Positions 1-7,598 of a stretch of DNA of 32,073 bases are shown piece after piece (position 1 is the first letter of the stretch; every line of letters starts with the position of its first letter). A model generated the notes under the pieces. That model made no database searches. It worked only from the letters and a program-made list of their open reading frames with translations, and had not been told where the DNA came from. A program made the translations under genes and the position numbers. Location: NCBI GenBank assembly GCA_003599345.1, contig QZJP01000052.1, forward strand, positions 1-32,073. Direction: 5' to 3'. The DNA is from Bacillota bacterium (lineage in GTDB: Bacteria > Bacillota > Sulfobacillia > UBA995 > UBA9673).

Positions 1-257
1 CGGCCCGACGGTGGAGGACGGAGGTTGCGCGGGCCCGGTGCGGCGTTCCAGGGGCCATATAGGACCCCGGCCACCTAACCGTCGCGGCTTGGATGTGATG
101 TAACTTTGGCGCAAGTCTCAACAATACCTGCCGGAATCCCGGCCTGGGACCACAATATTCTAACGAACGTTAGGCAGAACCGGCTCGACGCGGCAGCAGA
201 GGTGTGTTGTGCATCGCCCGGGCAGAGCGTACAGAGACGGCCGCTGTCGCATGTGCC
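1..257. other. Gene-free left edge
   Basis: No coding frame here looks real to me. The stretch lies downstream of the anti-sigma gene, which ends at 258 on the minus strand. It holds one notable inverted repeat, listed separately. Whatever gene lies further left is outside the window. Confidence 0.5.
160..173. promoter_or_regulatory. TetR-type operator-like inverted repeat
   Basis: CTAACG-AA-CGTTAG is a perfect 6-bp inverted repeat with a 2-nt spacer. This is a common shape for operators of TetR-family repressors. It sits in a locally AT-richer patch (about 150-175) of an otherwise GC-rich region. I see no convincing promoter beside it and no regulator gene in the window, so the assignment rests on symmetry alone. 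Confidence 0.3.
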
Positions 258-1442
258 TCAAGTCCCGTAATCGACAAAGTCATAGGCATCCCTAAGGGGC
301 CCTTGCCAGGAGAGGACGGTACCGGGCGCGGCGTAGCGGGTCTCGCCGTCCACCCTAAGAACCAGTAGGGGGGAAGCCAGATGGAGCCCCGCCGAGTCGT
401 CTACAGGCGTGCTCACGATAATGACGTTCTCCCCGGCCTTCGCGGGCCTGGGTAGTGTCAGAGGTATCACTGGGCCGCCTGCCTCTGCCTTCACCTCATG
501 GAACGGAACCAAGGCCCGCGGCACGATGATGTCGAGCAACTCGACGTCCCTAGCGAAGGTCAGGTGGAAGTGGAAGACATCCTCCCAGGGCTCGCCAGCT
601 CCGTCGAAACCGATGCCCATGTCGACAGTACCCGGACCCAGGAGCGGCACGTTGACCTGGACAACGGTCAGATCAATCTTTGATGTCTCCGCGACGGTCC
701 GGTACCACCCCTTTCCTTCCTCCACGACGGCCACGGACGTGGCCTGTTTGGCCACGTACGGGGATCCCCCGTTCTCCCACAGCGGTTCAAGGCCCAGGGG
801 GCTCTCCGGGTGAAAGGCGGAAGGCCCGTCACCCAAGTCGGTCCACTCGCCCGGGCCTTCGTAGGCGTAGATGGTGCCTTTCCTCCACCGGGGAAGCCCG
901 AACCCGCTTCCCTCTAGAGAAACCCCGGCAACTGCCAGTCTCAGGGGCCGCGAGCCGTCAGCGAAGGTCACAATGACCGCCGACATCGCGGGCGGTTCCT
1001 CGCCGGGGCGGCGTGCAACCCACAGGAAAGGCAAGTGAAGGCCATCCGTGCTCCGAGAAGACAGGATGAGCTGTGATGGCCCGATCCGGGCGAGGTAGAG
1101 GCCGGGAGGGGCGGGGGTCATCAGGTACCAGGCCAGGGTCAGGCCGGTCAGCAGCACCGCCAGCGAGAGGGCGGCATAGCGCAAGACCGTTCCCCATAGC
1201 CGCCTCCTCGCCCGCGCGATGACCCTCGCGTCGGCCGTGTCGATGGCCTGGCCGGGCGGGCCTGGGCGCAACGCGAACTTGGCGAGCTTCTCCCTCATTC
1301 GCTTCCGGTGGGCCACGAGAGTCTCGCAGCTTGGACACCCGGCCACGTGCTCCTCCAGAACGCGTGCCGTCTCGTCGCTCGTGTCGCCGTCAAGGTAGAT
1401 GTCCAGCAGGTCCTCGACTACCGCGCAGGTCAGCTCAGGCAT
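258..1442 (-). CDS. Anti-sigma factor, zinc-finger (zf-HC2) membrane protein
   Basis: Probably binds and inhibits the ECF sigma factor encoded just upstream until an envelope signal releases it. From the ATG at 1442 the protein is 394 aa. A zf-HC2 anti-sigma domain fills the first ~45 residues, with H32-x3-C36-x2-C39 and an earlier C6. A basic linker follows, then one membrane span at about 88-108. The roughly 285-residue C-terminal part should face outside; I do not recognise its fold. The ATG overlaps the last 8 nt of the sigma gene, the usual arrangement for translational coupling of a sigma/anti-sigma pair. The open frame extends upstream to 1520, but that part only overlaps the sigma gene and precedes the zinc-binding domain. 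Confidence 0.8.
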   Translation of the reverse strand: MPELTCAVVEDLLDIYLDGDTSDETARVLEEHVAGCPSCETLVAHRKRMREKLAKFALRPGPPGQAIDTADARVIARARRRLWGTVLRYAALSLAVLLTGLTLAWYLMTPAPPGLYLARIGPSQLILSSRSTDGLHLPFLWVARRPGEEPPAMSAVIVTFADGSRPLRLAVAGVSLEGSGFGLPRWRKGTIYAYEGPGEWTDLGDGPSAFHPESPLGLEPLWENGGSPYVAKQATSVAVVEEGKGWYRTVAETSKIDLTVVQVNVPLLGPGTVDMGIGFDGAGEPWEDVFHFHLTFARDVELLDIIVPRALVPFHEVKAEAGGPVIPLTLPRPAKAGENVIIVSTPVDDSAGLHLASPLLVLRVDGETRYAAPGTVLSWQGPLRDAYDFVDYGT

Positions 1443-2025
1443 CCCGAGTTCCCCGTCCCTTCCTAGGCAAGCCTGTGGCGTCCCGTGCTCCGTTCTCAAG
1501 TGAGCGGTAAACCTCGGCAAAGGAGCGCCGCGCCCGGTAGAGGCTGCTCTTCACCGCGTCCAGGGTGGTCCCCATGACCTCGCCCATTTCCTCGTACTTG
1601 AGCCCCTGGATATCGCGCAGGATGAGCGCCGTGCGCTGTTTCTCAGGGAGGAGGCTGATAGCCAGCATCATGGTCGCCTCCGTTTCCTTCCTGAGGACCT
1701 CCGCCTCCGGGCAGTCGCTCGCCGGAGCGGTCGGTTCGACGGAAGCCTCCCGGCCGGTATCCGCTGACGAGCTGTCGTGGGTCATCCTCTTGGCGTGCTT
1801 CGCGTGGTCTAGGTAGAGGTTCCGGGCTATCCGGTAGAGCCAGGCCGATATGTACGTTACTTTCGCGCCCCCGAGGAACTGGCGCATGGCCCTGTAGAAC
1901 GTCTCTTGGACAAGGTCCTCGGCCAGGTACGGGTCCCCGCTCAGCCGGTAGAGATAGCTCCGGACAGGAGCCACAAAGCGAAGATAGACCTGGGCGAGAT
2001 CGTCCTCGGGGTCAGCTCGCAACAC
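1435..2025 (-). CDS. ECF-type RNA polymerase sigma factor (sigma-70 family)
   Basis: Directs RNA polymerase to a small regulon, probably controlled by the co-encoded anti-sigma factor. Region 2 is visible (YLYRLSGDPYLAEDLVQETF, then a WLYRIARNLYLDH segment). Region 4 begins LPEKQRTALILRDIQGL and continues into a helix-turn-helix ending in SSLYRARR. A hydrophilic linker separates them. I start it at GTG 2025 (196 aa) because GAGGAGG lies 4 nt upstream and sigma region 2 begins shortly after. Starts at 2112 or 2148 are open but would add about 30-40 residues atypical for ECF factors and run into the divergent gene. The family group cannot be told from the sequence alone. Confidence 0.88.
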   Translation of the reverse strand: MLRADPEDDLAQVYLRFVAPVRSYLYRLSGDPYLAEDLVQETFYRAMRQFLGGAKVTYISAWLYRIARNLYLDHAKHAKRMTHDSSSADTGREASVEPTAPASDCPEAEVLRKETEATMMLAISLLPEKQRTALILRDIQGLKYEEMGEVMGTTLDAVKSSLYRARRSFAEVYRSLENGARDATGLPRKGRGTRDA

Positions 2026-2077
2026 TCGCCCTCCTCGAGGTCTTCCCAAATGGTTATGACGGCTTGAGGCTAGGGAA

Positions 2078-2710
2078 GTGGCGCCCGATAGGCGCCCGTC
2101 AGCCAGCTTCATGCGACAGCCCCAGTTTCCTCCAGGGCCGATAGACATCCGGTCCTTCAGTCGGGGTATGACGAGTCCCGGCGGCTCTTACGCAGGCGGC
2201 GCGTCGGGTACCAGGGCAGTCGACGTGCAGGACCTCGCGGTCGTCAAGTACGTCGACGCCTCGACTCCGAAGCTCATGGAAGCGGTGTGCCGGGGTACGT
2301 GCTACAGGTCGGCAATCCTGAAGCTCCGCACGGCCACGGCAACTACCCCGTACACGTACCTGCGCATCACCATGTGGGATGTCCACGTGACCTCAGTCAA
2401 CACAAGGAGTCATGTCTACCAGCAGAGGGCCGTCGATACCGTGAGTCTCTACTTCGAGAGCGCCAAGGTGGAGTACGTCCCCATCGACCCGCGGCCGGCG
2501 CAGCGCGCCGCTCGGACCGCACCGGCTCGAAGGGTCCCTCCGCGTTGTTCGGGGCGGCCCTTCAACCTACCGGTAGGGAAAGAAATCGGTGAATTCAGGC
2601 ACTTGGCTAAAGGATACGCGGCAGGCCGCTTAGAACTAGGCAACCAGCCGTTGCCCACTCCCGCGCTGGAAGCCGGGGCAACAGGCAAGTCCAGCCAACT
2701 CATGGCATAG
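2078..2710 (+). CDS. Orphan Hcp-like protein (type VI tube protein family)
   Basis: Hcp forms hexameric rings that stack into the type VI secretion tube, and related single Hcp-like proteins occur in bacteria without that system. Hallmarks seen here: IDIRSFSRG, VKYVDASTPKLMEAVCRG, a LKLRTA strand, YLRITMWDVHVTS, and VDTVSLYFESAKVEYVPI. These are in Hcp order and spacing, at about residues 22-137. Both ends are odd. The usual first strand (FLKIDGI..GES type) before IDIRSFS is missing, and the last ~70 residues are Pro/Arg-rich and unlike Hcp. The start is uncertain: GTG 2078 with AGGGA only 3 nt away, or ATG 2111. It diverges from the ECF sigma gene. No other T6SS gene is in view. It may be a divergent family member or a decaying gene. 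Confidence 0.7.
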   Translation: MAPDRRPSASFMRQPQFPPGPIDIRSFSRGMTSPGGSYAGGASGTRAVDVQDLAVVKYVDASTPKLMEAVCRGTCYRSAILKLRTATATTPYTYLRITMWDVHVTSVNTRSHVYQQRAVDTVSLYFESAKVEYVPIDPRPAQRAARTAPARRVPPRCSGRPFNLPVGKEIGEFRHLAKGYAAGRLELGNQPLPTPALEAGATGKSSQLMA

Positions 2711-2737
2711 AGACAAGAACCAGAAGGGAGGGACAAG

Positions 2738-3058
2738 ATGGCGACGACGGCTGAGATCTTCGAGGAGATGGGCAAGAGAGTTGCGGCCAATCCGGCGGCC
2801 ATCGCCGGTCTGAAGGCCAACTTCCAGTTCGATCTATCCGGAGATGACGGCGGCACCTGGCACGTAAATGTCGCCGACGGCAAGGCTGAGGTCGGTTCCG
2901 GCCCAACACAGGCCAATGTGACGATCCTGATGAGCGCCGCCGACTTCAAGAGCATGGTGGCCGGCACTCTCAACGCGACGCAGGCTTTCATGACCGGCAA
3001 GCTCAAGATTCAGGGCGACATGAGCCTGGCCATGAGGCTGCAGAGCATTCTGGGCTGA
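2738..3058 (+). CDS. SCP2 sterol-binding domain protein
   Basis: A 106-aa single-domain protein of the SCP2 (sterol carrier protein 2) fold, which forms a hydrophobic pocket for lipids or fatty acyl-CoAs. Typical features are an N-terminal helical segment, a central strand pair ending in TWHVNVADGKAEV, the element ANVTILMSAADF, and a C-terminal KLKIQGDMSLAMRLQSIL helix. AGGGAGGGACAAG precedes the ATG, a strong ribosome binding site. It heads the CaiB/thiolase/CoA-transferase genes on the same strand, suggesting it carries or presents a lipidic acyl-CoA for that pathway. The bound ligand cannot be read from the sequence. Confidence 0.85.
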   Translation: MATTAEIFEEMGKRVAANPAAIAGLKANFQFDLSGDDGGTWHVNVADGKAEVGSGPTQANVTILMSAADFKSMVAGTLNATQAFMTGKLKIQGDMSLAMRLQSILG

Positions 3059-3103
3059 GACGTAGGGCAGCCCACTCTAGTTCGGAGGTAGAGGCGCCCG
3101 GTC

Positions 3104-3133
3104 GACAGGTCCGCTCGGACTCTCGGACCTGTC
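3104..3133. promoter_or_regulatory. Perfect 10-bp hairpin before the CaiB gene
   Basis: GACAGGTCCG at 3104-3113 and CGGACCTGTC at 3124-3133 are exact inverted complements around a 10-nt loop. It lies between the SCP2 gene (ends 3058) and the CaiB start (3141 or 3150), with the downstream arm ending just before the GGGAAGG ribosome binding site. No T-run follows, so it is not a classical intrinsic terminator. It could be an operator, an mRNA processing or stability element, or a translational control hairpin. Confidence 0.45.
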
Positions 3134-3140
3134 CGGGAAG

Positions 3141-4418
3141 GTGGTTGGCGTGCTCGGTGGTTTGAGGGTCCTGGACCTGACATTCTACCTCCCCGGGCCG
3201 TACGCCACTCTGTTCCTAGCCGACCTGGGCGCTGAGGTTATCAAGGTTGAGAACCCGGCTGGGGGCGACCCCCTCCGCGGGCTCGGGCCCGAAGGGGGTT
3301 CCCCGGCCGGGTCGGTTTTCTTCCAGGCCATAAACCGGAACAAGAAGAGCGTGACCCTTGACCTCAAGGACCCTCAGGGCCGTGACCTGCTCTTGCGGCT
3401 CGCCCGCACAGCCGACGCCGTTCTCGAGCAATACCGCCCGGGCGTGGCCAAGAGGCTCGGCATCGACTACGAGGCTCTCCGCCAGGTGAACCCCAAGCTG
3501 GCCTATGTCTCGCTCAGCGGCTACGGCCAGACCGGACCGCGCCGCCACGAGGCGGGCCACGACATCAACTACATGGCCCGGAGCGGGCTCTTGAGCCTCT
3601 TCGGGGACGAGGAGGAGACGGGCGGGAGGGGTTGCCCCCGCCTGCCTCTTCCGCCCATCCAAATCGCCGACCTCAACGGGGGGAACCTGGCGGCCCTGGC
3701 CCTGTTGGCCGGGATGCTATCGGCCCGGGTCACCGGTCAGGGCAGCTACGTCGACGTCTCCATGACCGACGGGCTATTGGCCCTCATGAGCATGACCGCG
3801 GCCAACTACCTGGCGGCCGGCGGGCAGCCGCCCGAACGGTCGAACCTCTTTCTCGCCGGCGGGGAGCCCTTCTACAACGTCTACCTCACCGCCGACGGGC
3901 GGTTCCTTTCGGTCGGGGCTCTCGAGCCCAAGTTCTGGGCCAATCTCTGCGAGATCCTGGCGGAGCACGACCCCGAGGAGAAGGGAGCCGGCGCCATCGG
4001 GGCGAGCCGGGAGGAGGCGGCCCGGGTCTTCGCCACCAAGGAATCCGACGAGTGGCTGCGGCTCCTCGACGGCCGGGACGTCTGCGTGGCCCCGGTTCTG
4101 ACGGTGGCCGAAGCCCTGGCCAGTGACCTCGTCGCCGAGCGGGGGATGGTCGTGGAGACAGAGCCGCCGGGGGACGGCACGGTCGGGCGGGGCGGCGAAG
4201 GGAAGGGCTACCGCCAGATCGGCTCACCGCTAGCCGTGAAGCGGGCCGGAGAACCCGATGGCCGGGAGCGCAAGGTCGCCGAGCCCGGTGGTGCGGCCCG
4301 CCATTCCACGCCCCGTCCCGCCCCGGGTCTGGGAGAGCACAACCGGGAAGTCCTTTTGTCCCTCGGGCTCAGCGAGGACAATCTCAAGGTCCTCGTCGCC
4401 CGGGGAGTCATTGTGTGA
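3141..4418 (+). CDS. CaiB/BaiF family CoA-transferase or alpha-methylacyl-CoA racemase
   Basis: Family III CoA-transferases move CoA between carboxylic acids; the related alpha-methylacyl-CoA racemases epimerise 2-methylacyl-CoAs. The protein (up to 425 aa) begins with the family signature LRVLDLT..LPGPYAT..LADLGAEVIKVE. The catalytic-type Asp is D177 in QIADLNGG. AGHDINYMARSGLL, with H140, is closer to the racemase branch than to formyl-CoA transferases. An acid- and Gly-rich insert lies near 158-166. The start is GTG 3141 or, better spaced from GGGAAGG, GTG 3150. The thiolase gene follows 21 nt after the stop. Context suggests activation or epimerisation of a branched or sterol-derived acid; the substrate is unknown. 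Confidence 0.85.
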   Translation: MVGVLGGLRVLDLTFYLPGPYATLFLADLGAEVIKVENPAGGDPLRGLGPEGGSPAGSVFFQAINRNKKSVTLDLKDPQGRDLLLRLARTADAVLEQYRPGVAKRLGIDYEALRQVNPKLAYVSLSGYGQTGPRRHEAGHDINYMARSGLLSLFGDEEETGGRGCPRLPLPPIQIADLNGGNLAALALLAGMLSARVTGQGSYVDVSMTDGLLALMSMTAANYLAAGGQPPERSNLFLAGGEPFYNVYLTADGRFLSVGALEPKFWANLCEILAEHDPEEKGAGAIGASREEAARVFATKESDEWLRLLDGRDVCVAPVLTVAEALASDLVAERGMVVETEPPGDGTVGRGGEGKGYRQIGSPLAVKRAGEPDGRERKVAEPGGAARHSTPRPAPGLGEHNREVLLSLGLSEDNLKVLVARGVIV

Positions 4419-4439
4419 CTAGGGAGGGGGACTAGAACC

Positions 4440-5588
4440 ATGCCTGAAGCCGTCATAGTCGAGGCCGTCCGGTCTCCGGTCGGGCGCAGGAATGGGACTC
4501 TCAGCCACATGCGCCCCGACGACCTAGCCGGGCACGTGCTGAAAGCCCTGGTCGACCGGGCCGGAATCGACCCGGGAGTGGTCGAGGACGTCGTCATGGG
4601 TTGCGTCACGCCGATTGGCGAGCAAGGCCTCAACATCGCCCGAGTCGCCGGTTTCATCGCCGGCTTCCCGGTGGAGGTCTGTGGCGTCCAGTTGAACCGC
4701 ATGTGCGGCTCGAGCCAGCAGGCCATCCACTTCGCCGCCATGGAAGTCGAGACCGGCGACATGGATGTCACCATCGGCGCCGGCGTCGAGTCCATGAGCC
4801 GGGTGACCATGGGTTCGGACGGCGGGACTTTCAGCGAGAAGCTCATGGCCCGCTTCAACCTGGTGCCTCAGGGCATCTCGGCCGAGATGATCGCCGACAA
4901 GTGGAACATCAGCCGCCTCGATATGGAGAGGTTCGCCCTGGAAAGCCACCGGCGGGCGGCCCGGGCCATCGACAACGGGTACTTCAAGTCGCAGATAACC
5001 CCGGTCGACGTGGCCCTTCCCGAGGGGACGACGGTCACCCTGGAGAACGACGAAGGAGTCAGGCGCGACACCACCCTCGAGAAAATGGCCTCTCTCCAGC
5101 CGGCCTTCATCCCCGACGGGAAGATAACGGCCGCGGTGTCGAGCCAGATAAGCGACGGCTCGGCGGCCGTCTTGCTGATGAGCCGTGAGGCCGCCAAGAA
5201 GCACGGCCTGAGGCCGAGAGCGCGCTTCTGCGCCCGGGCGGTCGTCGGCGTCGACCCGGTGATGATGCTCCACGGGGTCATCCCGGCCACCAAGAAGGTC
5301 CTGGCCAGGGCCGGGCTGGGCATCGGGGACATCGACGTCGTGGAGATCAACGAAGCCTTCGCCTCGGTAGTCCTGGCCTGGGAGAAGGAAATCAAGCCGC
5401 CCGACATGACCAAGGTGAACCCGAACGGCGGGGCCTGCGCCCTGGGTCACCCGCTCGGGGCCACCGGAGCCATCCTCATGACCAAGCTCCTCTACGAGTT
5501 GGAGAGAACCGGCGGCCGCTACGGCCTCCAGGTCATGTGCATCGGGCACGGCATGTCCACGGCCACAATCATCGAGAGGCTGGAGTAG
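4440..5588 (+). CDS. Thiolase (acetyl-CoA C-acyltransferase)
   Basis: Cleaves 3-ketoacyl-CoA with CoA to release acetyl- or propionyl-CoA (or the reverse condensation). At 382 aa it has the standard thiolase length. The nucleophilic Cys is C89 in NRMCGSSQQA. NEAFA starts at N304, the catalytic His is H337 in ALGHPLGATGA, and the second Cys is C367 in MCIGHGMS. In that last motif the common GGG is changed to GHG, a mild departure. AGGGAGGGGG precedes the ATG. It is preceded by the CaiB-family gene and followed 4 nt later by the CoA-transferase, so the three are very likely co-transcribed as an acyl-CoA degradation unit. Confidence 0.93.
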   Translation: MPEAVIVEAVRSPVGRRNGTLSHMRPDDLAGHVLKALVDRAGIDPGVVEDVVMGCVTPIGEQGLNIARVAGFIAGFPVEVCGVQLNRMCGSSQQAIHFAAMEVETGDMDVTIGAGVESMSRVTMGSDGGTFSEKLMARFNLVPQGISAEMIADKWNISRLDMERFALESHRRAARAIDNGYFKSQITPVDVALPEGTTVTLENDEGVRRDTTLEKMASLQPAFIPDGKITAAVSSQISDGSAAVLLMSREAAKKHGLRPRARFCARAVVGVDPVMMLHGVIPATKKVLARAGLGIGDIDVVEINEAFASVVLAWEKEIKPPDMTKVNPNGGACALGHPLGATGAILMTKLLYELERTGGRYGLQVMCIGHGMSTATIIERLE

Positions 5589-5592
5589 GGCG

Positions 5593-7467
5593 ATGCCGAG
5601 GGGTCGCGTGCCGCCGCCCGGCCCCGGCAAGCTTACGACGCTTCGCGAGGCGATTGTCCGGCACATCCGGCCGGGCCAGGTCATCCACGCCGGAAGCGGT
5701 TGGGGCTTCCCGACGTGCCTGCTCCACGAGATCTTGAGGCAGTATTGGGGTAAAGATCCCGGGTTCACGCTGGCGGCGGCAGGAGCGGCCTCGACGAACG
5801 TGGTCCCGTTCCTCCGAGGCCGCCTCGTCCGCCGGGTGATATCCTCGTTCGCCGGCGACGGCTACCCGCACCCCGGCCCAAACCCTATCATCCAGGAGGC
5901 CCGCCGCTCGCGGCAGGTGGACTTCGAGGACTGGAGCCTCCTCACGTTCACCCTGCGCCTGGTGGCCGGGGCCATGAACCTACCGTTCTTCCCGACGCGT
6001 TCGCTGGTGGGCAGCGACCTCGGTCGGGACGCCGAGAGAGCCGGCCTGTTCAGCGTCCTGGGGGACCCGTTCGCGGGGGGCGACAGCGACGCCCGGCCTG
6101 TGGGTCTCGTCAAGGCCCTGCGGCCCGATGTCAGCCTCGTTCACGCCTGGGCGGCGGACCTGGACGGGAACGCCCTCTTCACCCTTCCGCTAGCGGGGAA
6201 CCTCTACGGAGCGTTGGCGGCGCGGGAAGGCGTGGTCCTGTCGGCGGAACGCATCGTTGACCGTGGATTTCTGGCGCGTCATTCCGACCTCGTGCGGCTC
6301 CCCGGCGGCCGGGTGCTGGCGGTGGTTGAAGCCCCGTTCGGCGCTCACCCGACCGGTCTACACCACCAGGGTCTGCGCCACGAGGACCCCATACCTGCCC
6401 GCGGCTACGCCGAGGACCGTGACTTCATCCTCGAAGTCCGTGAGGCGTGCGGCAGTCCCGAAGCCATAGACCGCTGGATACGCGACTGGATCCTGGACTC
6501 GCCCGACCACGACGCCTACCTTGATAAGCTGGGAGCGACTCGCCTGAAGATGCTGGAGGAGCGGCTGGCCGAAGAGGCGTGGCCCGGAGACCTGCCCTCC
6601 GCCTGGGAGGGCCTCGAGCCCCCCGATACGCCGCTGACTCCGGGTGAGCGTCTTATCGGCTTGGCAGCCGGCGTCGTGGCCGAGGAGATTCGCCGGACCG
6701 GCAGTCGCCCGGTTCTCGCGGGCGTGGGCGCCGCGCACCTGGCCTGCTGGCAGGCCCGGGAGGAACTGGCGGCCGAAGGTCTCGACTTCGACCTGATGGC
6801 CGAGGTGGGGCTTGTGGGCCACAGGCCCTACCCCGGCGACCCCTTTGTCTTCAGCCTGAGAAACGTGCCCACGGCCCCCATGACCACGGACATCCTGACG
6901 GTTCTTGGAATGCTCGTCCCCGAGGCCCCCGGGGCGGGGCGGTCGGGTCCCGGCTGCCTGGGAGTCATCGGCGCGGCCCAGGTGGACATGTACGGGAACG
7001 TCAACTCATCGGGGGCGCCGGGCGCCGGTCTGTGGCTCGTCGGCTCGGGAGGGGCGAACGATGTGGCCTCGGCCGCCGCCTCGGTCATCGTGGTCGCGGC
7101 CCAGAGCCCGACCAGATTCGTGCCCAAGGTGGCCTACGTCACCTCTCCCGGAGAAAGGGTCACAGCCATAGTGTCCCAACACGGAGTGTTTCGCAGGCTC
7201 ACCTCGGGGGACAGCCGGGCGTCACTTCGCCGGGGAGCTGCGGGCGGAACCGCCGGCACCGGGCACGGAGCCGCGGGCGGGGAGTTCGCCCTCGCGGCGT
7301 ATTACGATGACCCTGACAACCCAGGACCTGACGCTGCCATCCGCCGCGCCAAGGAGAAGTGCGGGTGGCCGCTCCGGGTGTTCCCCCACCCCTCCCCTCT
7401 CCCCCCTCTCCGTCCGGGCCGAATCAGAAGCCTCCGGCGCTTCGACCCGCGCGGAGACCTCCGGTAG
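5593..7467 (+). CDS. Single-chain CoA-transferase, fused alpha and beta subunits (GctAB/IpdAB type)
   Basis: A 624-aa protein resembling the alpha and beta subunits of glutaconate-type CoA-transferases joined in one chain. The N-terminal half (about 15-300) carries HAGSGWGFPTCLLHEILRQ, a family alpha-subunit opening, and HAWAADLDGNALFTLPL. The C-terminal half (about 350-570) carries a beta-subunit region with DFDLMAEVGLVG, where E404 is a candidate catalytic Glu, and GAAQVDMYGNVN. In mycobacteria the separate IpdA and IpdB of this family hydrolyse a steroid ring intermediate; others transfer CoA. Which activity applies here I cannot tell. The tail after about 575 is low-complexity, Pro/Arg-rich. 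Start ATG 5593 is 4 nt after the thiolase stop, implying coupling. Confidence 0.8.
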   Translation: MPRGRVPPPGPGKLTTLREAIVRHIRPGQVIHAGSGWGFPTCLLHEILRQYWGKDPGFTLAAAGAASTNVVPFLRGRLVRRVISSFAGDGYPHPGPNPIIQEARRSRQVDFEDWSLLTFTLRLVAGAMNLPFFPTRSLVGSDLGRDAERAGLFSVLGDPFAGGDSDARPVGLVKALRPDVSLVHAWAADLDGNALFTLPLAGNLYGALAAREGVVLSAERIVDRGFLARHSDLVRLPGGRVLAVVEAPFGAHPTGLHHQGLRHEDPIPARGYAEDRDFILEVREACGSPEAIDRWIRDWILDSPDHDAYLDKLGATRLKMLEERLAEEAWPGDLPSAWEGLEPPDTPLTPGERLIGLAAGVVAEEIRRTGSRPVLAGVGAAHLACWQAREELAAEGLDFDLMAEVGLVGHRPYPGDPFVFSLRNVPTAPMTTDILTVLGMLVPEAPGAGRSGPGCLGVIGAAQVDMYGNVNSSGAPGAGLWLVGSGGANDVASAAASVIVVAAQSPTRFVPKVAYVTSPGERVTAIVSQHGVFRRLTSGDSRASLRRGAAGGTAGTGHGAAGGEFALAAYYDDPDNPGPDAAIRRAKEKCGWPLRVFPHPSPLPPLRPGRIRSLRRFDPRGDLR

Positions 7468-7487
7468 TAGGTCCGGCCAACGCAAGC

Positions 7488-7499
7488 CGGGTTAACCCG
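7488..7499. repeat. 12-bp perfect palindrome
   Basis: CGGGTTAACCCG is its own reverse complement. It lies 21 nt after the CoA-transferase stop, in the 131-nt gap before the lipoprotein gene. It could be a regulator binding site or the stem of a small hairpin. No T-run follows. Confidence 0.3.
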
Positions 7500-7598
7500 A
7501 AGGAAGGCAGGCCACGTCGTGGAAGACCCCACCACCCGAGGAATTTAGGGTTAGTACCTGAAAAGCCGTACGGGCATGCGCACCGGGAGGAGTCGCCA

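Noticed and set aside
4524-5768. A 414-codon minus-strand open frame
   Set aside because: It is antisense to the thiolase gene, which has all catalytic motifs. The predicted protein is His/Asp/Gly-rich with no recognisable domain.
7468-7598. Possible riboswitch in the leader of the lipoprotein gene
   Set aside because: I compared it with cobalamin and cyclic-di-GMP riboswitch cores and found no matching conserved boxes; only the 12-bp palindrome stands out.
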